Assembly (NCBI GenBank): GCA_041163265.1
Contig: JBEARL010000043.1
Span: forward strand, 1-10,788
Source: CSBr16-57R1 sp041163265
GTDB lineage: Bacteria; Actinomycetota; Nitriliruptoria; Nitriliruptorales; Nitriliruptoraceae
Direction: 5' to 3'
DNA: 10,788 bases
Numbering within the stretch: position 1 is the first letter of the stretch; each line of letters opens with the position of its first letter. Below, piece after piece: positions 5,493-10,788 of this stretch. The translations under genes and the position numbers were made by a program. The notes beneath the pieces were generated by a model. The model saw only the letters and a list, made by a program, of their open reading frames with translations. It was not told the origin of the DNA and did no database searches.

Positions 5493-5523
5493 ACGACGGC
5501 CGGCCCTCGTGGCCGGCCGTCGT
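5493..5523 (+). terminator. Perfect 13-bp hairpin after tRNA-Lys
   Basis: ACGACGGCCGGCC (5493-5505) and GGCCGGCCGTCGT (5511-5523) pair perfectly around a five-base loop, and outer bases (CCGGT/ACCGG) can extend the stem across a two-base bulge. There is no T-tract, so it would be a U-less high-GC terminator or a processing element. tRNA-Leu begins only seven bases later. Confidence 0.55.
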
Positions 5524-5530
5524 GCACCGG

Positions 5531-5614
5531 GCGAGCGTGGCGGAACCGGCAGACGCGCTGGGTTTAGGTCCCAGTGGGCCCTGGCCCGTGGGGGTTCGAC
5601 TCCCCCCGCTCGCA
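5531..5614 (+). tRNA. tRNA-Leu (anticodon TAG)
   Basis: A class II tRNA of 84 nt. Acceptor GCGAGCG (5531-5537) pairs with CGCTCGC (5607-5613), with discriminator A at 5614, the leucine identity base. The anticodon arm is CTGGG-TTTAGGT-CCCAG with anticodon TAG. A long variable arm (TGGGCCCTGGCCCG) and T loop TTCGACT follow. The CCA end is not encoded. The EamA gene begins 92 bp downstream. Confidence 0.97.
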
Positions 5615-5706
5615 CGCCCGCCGGACGGCCCGCCGGACCGCTCGCACGCCCGCACGCTCCCCGCCGTCACCTCCCACCGCGACCTCCCCGCCCCGCCGGA
5701 GCCCCC

Positions 5707-6684
5707 ATGACGGCGTCACCCCGCGCCGCGGCCGCCGCGCCCACCGCGCCCACCGCGCCCGCGATCCGCGGCGGCATCGCGGTCGCGCTCGTCTCGGCCG
5801 CGACGTTCGGCAGCTCGGGGACGATGGCGAAAGCGCTGATCACCGCCGGCTGGAGCCCCGGCGGCGCGGTGCTCGTGCGGCTCTCCGGCGGCGCGCTGGT
5901 GCTGCTCGCGATCGCCGCCGTCCGGGTCCGCACCTGGTGGCCGCTGCCGCGCGGCGCCGCGCGGATCGTCGTCGCGTACGGCGTCGTCGCGACCGCCGGC
6001 ACGCAGCTCGCCTACTTCAACGCCGTCGAGCGGCTCGACGTCGCGGTCGCGCTGATGCTCGAGTTCTCGGCGCCGGTGCTGCTGCTCGCATGGTCGTCGC
6101 TGCGCACGCGCCGAGTCCCGGCCGCGGCGACGCTGGTGGGTGCCGCGGCCGCGATCGCCGGCCTGGTGCTGGTCCTCGAGCCGTGGGGCGTCGGTGGCCT
6201 GGACCTCGTCGGCGTCGGGTGGGGCCTGCTCGCGGCGGTGTTCCTCGCGACGTTCTTCACGCTGGGCGAGCGCGCCCGCGACACGGTCCCCGTCACGGTG
6301 CTGGCGGCCGGTGGCACGGCCGTCGGCGCGGCGACGATGCTGGTCGCGGGCGCCGTCGGACTCGTCCCCATCGAGGTGGCCGCGGTCACCACCGAGGTCG
6401 CCGGACGGACGACGTCCTGGCTGGTGCCGGCGCTGTGGCTGGCGCTCGTCGCGACGGCGATCGCCTACCTGACCGGGATCGCGGCCGTCGCGCGGCTGGG
6501 GCAGCGCGTCTCGTCCTTCGTCGCCCTCTCCGAGGTGCTCGCGGCCGTGCTGATCGCGTGGGCGGTGCTGACCGAGCGGCCTGGCCTGCCGCAGCTGGTC
6601 GGCGGGGCCGTGCTGGTGGCCGGCATCGCGGCCGTGCAGCGCGGCGAGCAGCTGCCCGGCGCGACCCCCTCCCCAGCGGCATGA
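5707..6684 (+). CDS. EamA/DMT-family transporter
   Basis: The 325-residue inner-membrane protein has about ten hydrophobic helices in two repeats of five, the EamA drug/metabolite transporter fold. The first repeat includes GGIAVALVSAATFGSSGTMAK and AGTQLAYFNAVERLDVAVAL with a following LEFSAPVLLL, typical of this family. The second repeat includes VATAIAYLTGIAAVARLGQR and SEVLAAVLIAWAVLTERP, the usual family ending. Such proteins mostly export amino acids or other small metabolites; the substrate cannot be read from sequence. I chose the ATG at 5707 because GGAG (5698-5701) sits five bases upstream and the frame further upstream crosses tRNA-Leu. Its stop overlaps the start of the serine hydrolase in ATGA, so the two are coupled. 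Confidence 0.92.
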   Translation: MTASPRAAAAAPTAPTAPAIRGGIAVALVSAATFGSSGTMAKALITAGWSPGGAVLVRLSGGALVLLAIAAVRVRTWWPLPRGAARIVVAYGVVATAGTQLAYFNAVERLDVAVALMLEFSAPVLLLAWSSLRTRRVPAAATLVGAAAAIAGLVLVLEPWGVGGLDLVGVGWGLLAAVFLATFFTLGERARDTVPVTVLAAGGTAVGAATMLVAGAVGLVPIEVAAVTTEVAGRTTSWLVPALWLALVATAIAYLTGIAAVARLGQRVSSFVALSEVLAAVLIAWAVLTERPGLPQLVGGAVLVAGIAAVQRGEQLPGATPSPAA

Positions 6685-7568
6685 GCGTCGACCCGCGCGC
6701 CGAGGCGCTCGCGGCCGCGCTGGCCGGCATCGACGCCTGGCCCGTGCCGCACGCCGCCGCCGTGGTCGTGGGCCCGGACGGGCTGATCGCCGCCCGTGGC
6801 GACACCGCGACCGCGCACCCCGTCGCCTCCGTGACCAAGCCGCTGACCGCAGCCGTCGTCCTCCTGATGGCCGACGAGGGCCTCGTCGACCTCGACGAAC
6901 CGGTCGGCCCGACCGCCGCACAGGGGGCGACCGTCCGGCACCTGCTGGCCCACGCGGGCGGGCTCGGCTTCGAGGCGGGCGACCGCACGATGGCGCCCGG
7001 CGTGCGCCGCGTCTACTCGAACTGGGGCTACGAGGTCCTCGGCGACCTCGTCGCGGCCCGGGAGGCCCGGCCGTTCGCCGACGTGCTCCGCGAGCGGCTG
7101 ACCGGACCGCTGGGGATGGCCGCCACGGTCCTCGACGGCTCGCCGGCCTGGGGCGCGCGGGCCAGCACCGACGACCTCGGCCGCTTCGTCCACGAGCTCC
7201 TCTCCCCCCGCGTGCTGCCGCCGTCGGCGCGCGCGGGCCTCACGACCGTGGCGTTCCCCGACCTCGACGGGGTCCTGCCGGGATTCGGCCGCCAGCGCCC
7301 GAACCCCTGGACGCTCGGCCTCGAGCTGCGGGACGCGAAGGATCCGCACTGGGGCGGCCCGCTGCCGCCGGACGCCGTCGGTCACTTCGGTCGGTCGGGA
7401 TCGCTGGTCTGGGCCGCCCCGTCGGCGGGGCTCGGGCTCGCGACGCTGTCGGGGCGGGACTTCGACACCTGGGCGGCCGAGGGGTGGCCGGCGCTGGCCG
7501 CGGCGGTGCTGACGGCGGTCGGCGGGCCGGGTCCCGACGCGACCGCGGGTGCGGACCTCAGCGGTTGA
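6681..7568 (+). CDS. Serine hydrolase of the beta-lactamase / class C fold
   Basis: The 295-residue protein carries the three active-site motifs of the beta-lactamase/DD-peptidase-like fold: S-x-x-K at Ser50-Val-Thr-Lys53 (nucleophile and general base), Y-x-N at Tyr112-Ser-Asn114, and HFG at 235-237 in place of KTG, as in many esterase-like members. Flanking features such as VRHLLAHAGGL (HLLTHTSGL-like) and the PLGM segment are family hallmarks. No signal peptide or membrane helix is visible, so it is predicted to be cytoplasmic. That argues against a role in cell-wall peptide trimming and for an esterase or amidase acting on a small molecule. It is translationally coupled to the EamA transporter, so it may process that transporter's substrate (inference). 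The 3' end overlaps the convergent rdgB gene by 11 bp. The substrate is unknown. Confidence 0.92.
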   Translation: MSVDPRAEALAAALAGIDAWPVPHAAAVVVGPDGLIAARGDTATAHPVASVTKPLTAAVVLLMADEGLVDLDEPVGPTAAQGATVRHLLAHAGGLGFEAGDRTMAPGVRRVYSNWGYEVLGDLVAAREARPFADVLRERLTGPLGMAATVLDGSPAWGARASTDDLGRFVHELLSPRVLPPSARAGLTTVAFPDLDGVLPGFGRQRPNPWTLGLELRDAKDPHWGGPLPPDAVGHFGRSGSLVWAAPSAGLGLATLSGRDFDTWAAEGWPALAAAVLTAVGGPGPDATAGADLSG

Positions 7569-8199
7569 GCAGCGCCGCGAGCTCGGGCGCGAGCGCGCGG
7601 AACGCCGCGCCGCGGTGGCTGATCGCGTCCTTCTCGGCCGGCAGCAGCTCGCCGTTCGTGCGGCCGTCGGGGGTCGCGTCGGCGACGAACAGCGGGTCGT
7701 AGCCGAAGCCGTGCGTCCCGCGGGGGGCGGCGACGACGTGGCCCTCCATCCGACCCTCGGCGACCCGCTCGGTGCCGTCGGGCAGCACCAGCGCCGCCGC
7801 GCAGACGAACGCCGCCCGCCTCGCGGCCGGCCCGACCGCACCGCTGTCGTCGAGCCGCGCCAGCAGCAGCGCGTTGTTCGCCGCGTCGTCGGTCGGCTCG
7901 CCGGCGAACCGCGCCGAGCGCACGCCGGGACCGCCGTCGAGCGCCTCGACCGCGATCCCCGAGTCGTCGGCCAGCGCCGGCAGCCCCGTCGCGGTGGCGC
8001 AGGCCCGCGCCTTGATCAGCGCGTTCGCCGCGAAGGTCGCGCCGTCCTCCACGGGTGAGGGGACGCCGAGCTCGGACATCGGCACCAGCACGGGCGGCGC
8101 TGCGGCGAGCGCCGGGACGCCGGCGAGGATCGCGGCGATCTCGGTCAGCTTGTGCGCGTTCGCCGTCGCGACGACGATCCGCGTCGACCCGCCGCTCAT
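7558..8199 (-). CDS. rdgB: RdgB/HAM1 non-canonical purine NTP pyrophosphatase
   Basis: The 213-residue cytoplasmic enzyme hydrolyses dITP, ITP and XTP to monophosphates and pyrophosphate, keeping deaminated purines out of DNA and RNA. All family motifs are present: VVATANAHKLTEI (Asn14, Lys17, Glu20, nucleotide binding), ADDSGIAVEALDGGPGVRSA (Asp78, Asp79, metal and catalysis), GTHGFGYDPLFV (base recognition), and AISHRGAAFRAL near the C-terminus. I chose the ATG at 8199 because it overlaps the rph stop in ATGA and matches the conserved N-terminus. The longer open frame to 8511 is rph DNA read in another frame. The rph-rdgB order is the usual one in Actinobacteria. It converges with the serine hydrolase, overlapping by 11 bp. 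Confidence 0.97.
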   Translation of the reverse strand: MSGGSTRIVVATANAHKLTEIAAILAGVPALAAAPPVLVPMSELGVPSPVEDGATFAANALIKARACATATGLPALADDSGIAVEALDGGPGVRSARFAGEPTDDAANNALLLARLDDSGAVGPAARRAAFVCAAALVLPDGTERVAEGRMEGHVVAAPRGTHGFGYDPLFVADATPDGRTNGELLPAEKDAISHRGAAFRALAPELAALLNR

Positions 8200-8915
8200 G
8201 CGCGGCGGGCGACCGCGAGGGCGGCGCGCTGCAGCTCCGCCAGCTCGGCGCAGCCGGCGAGCGCCAGGTCCAGGAGCTCGTCGTGCCGGGCGCGCGGGAA
8301 CGGCGCACCCTCGGCCGTCCCCTGGACCTCGACGAGCGCCCCGTCGGCGGTCGCGACCACGTTCATGTCGACGTCGGCCCGGTTGTCCTCCGACTGGTCG
8401 AGGTCCAGGAGCGTCACGCCGTCGACGAGGCCGACGGAGACGGCGCAGACCTGGCCCATCAGCGCCGCCGGCGCCCCGACGGCGTCGAGCGCGAGCGCCA
8501 GCGCGACCCAACCGCCGGTGATCGCGGCGGTCCGGGTCCCCCCGTCGGCCGAGAGCACGTCGCAGTCGACGGTCACGGTGACGTCGGGCAGGGCGTCGAG
8601 GTCGACGGCGGCCCGCAGCGAGCGGCCGACGAGGCGCTCGATCTCCTTGGCCCGGCCGCCGACCCCGCGGCGGTCGCGGGCGGTGCGGGAGTCGGTCGAC
8701 CCGGGCAGCATCGCGTACTCGGCGGTGACCCAGCCGCGGCCGTCACGCCACCGCGGGCCGCGGTCCGCGACGCTGACCGCGACCAGCACCGACGTCCCCC
8801 CGGCGTCGATGCGGACGGAGCCGGCCGGGTGCCGCTGGACCCCCGGGGTCAGCGTGACCGGACGCAGTCCGGCCGGCCGGCGTCCGTCACGGCGGAGCTC
8901 GTCGCCCTCGGACAT
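8196..8915 (-). CDS. rph: Ribonuclease PH
   Basis: The 239-residue phosphorolytic 3'-5' exoribonuclease trims tRNA 3' ends, acting as a hexamer. The sequence is collinear with E. coli RNase PH: RDGRRPAGLRPVTLT at the start, GWVTAEYAMLPGST (about 61-74), GGRAKEIERLVGRSLRAAVD (about 86-105, with phosphate-binding Arg88), DCDVLSADGGTRTAAITGG (about 117-135, with Arg128) and DVDMNVV (Asp181 and Asp183, catalysis) followed by EVQGTAEGAPF. The start at 8915 lies seven bases after a GGGGG ribosome site. rdgB follows with an ATGA overlap. The pairing of an RNA-trimming and a nucleotide-sanitation enzyme is conserved across Actinobacteria. Confidence 0.98.
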   Translation of the reverse strand: MSEGDELRRDGRRPAGLRPVTLTPGVQRHPAGSVRIDAGGTSVLVAVSVADRGPRWRDGRGWVTAEYAMLPGSTDSRTARDRRGVGGRAKEIERLVGRSLRAAVDLDALPDVTVTVDCDVLSADGGTRTAAITGGWVALALALDAVGAPAALMGQVCAVSVGLVDGVTLLDLDQSEDNRADVDMNVVATADGALVEVQGTAEGAPFPRARHDELLDLALAGCAELAELQRAALAVARRA

Positions 8916-8947
8916 CTCGCACCCCCGGACCGGTCGACGGCCGCCGG

Positions 8948-8953
8948 AGCCTA
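8948..8953 (-). promoter_or_regulatory. Candidate -10 box of the rph-rdgB operon
   Basis: The minus-strand hexamer TAGGCT (TAnnnT) lies 32 bases upstream of the rph ATG, within TAGGCTCCG, which is also found ahead of the potassium channel gene. No clear -35 is seen. The rest of the 236-bp gap to aapJ holds only a possible plus-strand TAGCCT (8989-8994) and a small GGACCG/CGGTCC hairpin (9047-9063). Confidence 0.3.
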
Positions 8954-8988
8954 CGGGCGGGGTCCGTGCCGAGGTCGCGCCGACCCGC

Positions 8989-8994
8989 TAGCCT
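8989..8994 (+). promoter_or_regulatory. Candidate -10 box of aapJ
   Basis: TAGCCT fits the TAnnnT pattern and would give a leader of about 150 nt before aapJ. The -35 region is weak. The leader contains a short perfect stem, GGACCG (9047-9052) with CGGTCC (9058-9063), but I see no recognised riboswitch. Confidence 0.25.
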
Positions 8995-9151
8995 CTCTCC
9001 GACTCCGGTAGTTGCCCGCCTCGCGCGGCGTGACGACGGGGTGTCCGGACCGGGGGGCGGTCCCACTGCACGCGGAGCCCCGCCCGACCGGCAGCAGCAC
9101 GCGCGGGCCACGGAGATCCCGGGTCCGCGGCACATGGAACGAGGAGACAAC

Positions 9152-10273
9152 GTGAGGAAGCGCAACGTCCGGCTCGCGTCGGTCGCGCTCGCCGCCGGTC
9201 TGATCCTCGCCGCCTGCGGCGGCGAGGAGGAGGCCGCCGACGCGCCCGCCGCCGACACCGGCACCGAGGACACCGTCACCGTCGAGCCCGCCCAGGAGGC
9301 TGGCAGCCTGCTCGACGCCGTCAAGGCCCGCGGCACGCTGAAGTGCGGCGTCAACACCGGCCTCGCCGGCTTCGCCGCGCCCGAGGGCGACACCTACGTC
9401 GGCTTCGACGCCGACTACTGCCGCGCCGTCGCGGCCGCCGTGCTCGGCGACGCCGAGGCCATCGAGTGGATCCCGCTGTCGGCGTCCGCCCGGTTCACGG
9501 CGCTTCAGTCCGGAGAGATCGACGTCCTGATCCGCAACACGACCTGGACCGCCACCCGTGACGGCAGCGAGGGTGCGTCCTTCGCCGCGACCACGTTCTA
9601 CGACGGTCAGGGCATGCTGGTCAACACCGACAGCGGCTTCGACTCGATCGCGGACATGAACGGGACCACCGTCTGCGTCCAGGCCGGCACCACGACCGAG
9701 CTGAACCTCGAGACGTACTTCGCCGCCGAGGGCCTCGCGTACGAGCCGCTGGTCTTCGAGGAGAACGACCAGCTGCAGGAGGCCTACTTCGCGGGCCGCT
9801 GCGACGGCTGGACGTCGGACCTCTCGCAGCTCGCCGCGTTCCGCGGCACGTGGCCGGCCGAGCAGGGCGGCACCGCCTCGGTGAAGATCCTCTCGGACGT
9901 CATGTCCAAGGAGCCGCTCGGCCCGCTGACGATCGACGGTGACTCCAAGTGGTTCGACGTCGTCCAGTGGGTGACCTTCGCGACCATCCAGGCGGAGGAG
10001 TTCGGCATCACGCAGGCGAACGTCGACTCGCTCGTCGCGTCGACCGACCCCGAGGCCGACCCCGGCGTCGGCCGGTTCCTGGGCCTCGTCGCCGACTTCG
10101 ACCCGGGCCTCGGGCTCGACGCCGAGTGGGCGGTCCGCGTGATCCAGGCCGTCGGCAACTACAGCGAGATCTACGAGCGCAACGTCGGCCCGGACACGGC
10201 CCTTGGCCTGCCGCGCGGCGTGAACTCGCTCTGGACCGAGGGCGGTCTGCTGTACGCCCCGCCGTTCCGCTGA
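9152..10273 (+). CDS. aapJ: AapJ/BztA-type general L-amino-acid ABC transporter substrate-binding lipoprotein
   Basis: The 373-residue protein captures amino acids outside the membrane for the Aap/Bzt importer. A basic signal peptide (MRKRNVRL, then a hydrophobic core) ends in lipobox LAAC with lipidated Cys22, so it is a surface lipoprotein, as expected in a one-membrane cell. An acidic Ala/Asp/Glu/Thr linker (about 23-50) precedes the binding domain, which begins LLDAVKARGTLKCGVNTGLAGF and continues with YVGFDADYCRAVAAAVLGDA, ARFTALQSGEIDVLIRNTTW and the long C-terminal part typical of AapJ (LGPLTIDGDSKWFDVVQW, ending LWTEGGLLYAPPFR). I chose the GTG at 9152 because GAGGAG (9141-9146) lies five bases upstream; the in-frame ATG at 9134 adds six residues and overlaps that ribosome site. 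The permease follows after a strong hairpin. Confidence 0.95.
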   Translation: MRKRNVRLASVALAAGLILAACGGEEEAADAPAADTGTEDTVTVEPAQEAGSLLDAVKARGTLKCGVNTGLAGFAAPEGDTYVGFDADYCRAVAAAVLGDAEAIEWIPLSASARFTALQSGEIDVLIRNTTWTATRDGSEGASFAATTFYDGQGMLVNTDSGFDSIADMNGTTVCVQAGTTTELNLETYFAAEGLAYEPLVFEENDQLQEAYFAGRCDGWTSDLSQLAAFRGTWPAEQGGTASVKILSDVMSKEPLGPLTIDGDSKWFDVVQWVTFATIQAEEFGITQANVDSLVASTDPEADPGVGRFLGLVADFDPGLGLDAEWAVRVIQAVGNYSEIYERNVGPDTALGLPRGVNSLWTEGGLLYAPPFR

Positions 10274-10289
10274 TCCACCCGCACTGACG

Positions 10290-10321
10290 CCGGGGGCCAC
10301 GTCCACGGACGTGGCCCCCGG
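10290..10321 (+). terminator. 15-bp perfect hairpin between aapJ and aapQ
   Basis: CCGGGGGCCACGTCC (10290-10304) is an exact inverted repeat of 10307-10321, so an RNA stem of about 14 bp with a CACG tetraloop can form 16 bases after the aapJ stop. There is no T-run. Hairpins placed between a binding-protein gene and its permease usually stop part of the transcripts or protect the upstream mRNA from exonucleases, giving more binding protein than permease. That role is inferred from position. Confidence 0.7.
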
Positions 10322-10345
10322 TCGTCGGGGGTAGGGTTCACGACC

Positions 10346-10368
10346 GGGCGCGCCGGGGGGCGCGCCGG
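10346..10368 (+). repeat. Tandem GGGCGCGCCGG direct repeats upstream of aapQ
   Basis: The 11-mer occurs at 10346-10356 and 10358-10368. Each contains the palindrome GGCGCGCC, so the two copies can also fold as an 8-bp stem with a four-G loop. It lies 16 bases ahead of the aapQ ATG and close to its G-rich ribosome site, where a fold could limit translation. A TAnnnT hexamer, TAGGGT, at 10332-10337 could be a weak internal promoter. Confidence 0.5.
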
Positions 10369-10384
10369 ACGGCTCGGGGGGACG

Positions 10385-10788
10385 ATGGCAGGGACCGGCC
10401 TGTCCGTGGGACGGGCGCCGCGCGTCGCCGTCTGGCGCGACGTCCGCATCCTGCGCGGCGCGCTCCAGGTGGCCTTCGTCGCCGGCGTCGTGTGGCTGCT
10501 CCTGTGGCTGTTCGACAACCTGGCGACGAACCTCGACCGCCTCGGCATCCGGCGCGACTTCGCGTTCCTGCAGCAGCCGGCCGGCTTCCGCATCCTCGGC
10601 TCGGACTTCGAGGCGTCGGGCTCGATCCGCGAGGCCCTGATCGTCGGCATCACGAACTCGGTCCGCGTGGCGCTGATCGGGATGATCCTGGCGCTGCTGC
10701 TCGGGATCGTGGTCGGCGTCGCCCGCCTGTCGCGGAACTGGCTGGTCGCGCGCGTCGCCAGCGCCTTCGTCGAGCTGCTGCGGAACGT
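10385..10788 (+). CDS. aapQ: AapQ-type amino-acid ABC transporter permease, 3'-truncated by window end
   Basis: The first 134 residues are visible. A short tail with WRDVRILRGALQVAFVAGVVWLLLWLFDNLATNLDRLGI gives the first membrane helix and the conserved asparagine-rich loop. DFAFLQQPAGFRILGSDFE follows, then REALIVGITNSVRVALIGMILALLLGIVVGVARLSRNWLV, the second and third helices with the VGVARLSRNWLV signature, and finally FVELLRN at the cut edge. This is the start of the HisM-type permease domain of AapQ/BztB. The ATG at 10385 follows a G-run (10376-10381). aapM and aapP would be expected beyond the edge. The frame has no stop in the window. Confidence 0.93.
   Translation, partial: MAGTGLSVGRAPRVAVWRDVRILRGALQVAFVAGVVWLLLWLFDNLATNLDRLGIRRDFAFLQQPAGFRILGSDFEASGSIREALIVGITNSVRVALIGMILALLLGIVVGVARLSRNWLVARVASAFVELLRN

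Noticed and set aside
5509..5706. N-terminal extension of the EamA protein
   Set aside because: It would translate the tRNA-Leu gene; the ATG at 5707 has a GGAG ribosome site.
9047..9063. Possible riboswitch or attenuator in the aapJ leader
   Set aside because: Only a 6-bp stem is visible, and no conserved riboswitch core could be recognised.
8966..9151. Earlier GTG start for aapJ
   Set aside because: The added residues are Arg/Pro-rich, precede a clear lipoprotein signal peptide and lack a ribosome site, whereas GTG 9152 follows GAGGAG.
8951..10306. Minus-strand open frame of 451 codons over aapJ
   Set aside because: It is an antisense shadow of a well-supported gene; its product is low-complexity.

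Overview
The window is very GC-rich, with strong GC bias at third codon positions and tightly packed genes. The predicted exported proteins include lipoproteins with lipoboxes, and the tRNA genes lack an encoded CCA end. This points to a high-GC Actinomycetota chromosome. I cannot place it more precisely. It reads as core or housekeeping chromosome: I see no insertion sequence, phage gene, CRISPR array or integrase.

Layout. (1) Positions 3-1319, +: the 3' part of a large polytopic membrane protein, entered in a Gly/Ala linker. (2) 1353-2132, -: a complete voltage-gated-type potassium channel with S1-S6 and a TVGYGD filter. (3) 2277-3840, +: a three-gene cluster in which a Bcp/PrxQ-type peroxiredoxin lies between two paralogous exported DUF4399-like proteins that share four cysteines at identical spacing. 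(4) 3818-5208, -: a YtrA-like GntR repressor translationally coupled to a DUF1648 membrane protein, with a dyad over its promoter and start. (5) 5304-5614, +: tRNA-His(GTG), tRNA-Lys(CTT) and tRNA-Leu(TAG), with perfect hairpins in the two spacers. (6) 5707-7568, +: an EamA/DMT exporter coupled to a cytoplasmic serine beta-lactamase-fold hydrolase. (7) 7558-8915, -: rph and rdgB, overlapping by ATGA. (8) 9152 to the right edge, +: the start of an Aap/Bzt-type general L-amino-acid ABC importer, with the lipoprotein binding protein aapJ, a strong hairpin, and the first part of the permease aapQ.

Three gene pairs (GntR/DUF1648, EamA/hydrolase, rph/rdgB) share ATGA stop-start overlaps, so translational coupling is common here. 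Most of the content is familiar. The least explained parts are the DUF4399-peroxiredoxin-DUF4399 cluster with its repeat-rich upstream region, the GntR/DUF1648 cassette with a visible candidate operator, and the membrane protein behind the glycine linker. I did not find clear evidence of a wholly new system. The first of these three is the best candidate for something undescribed.
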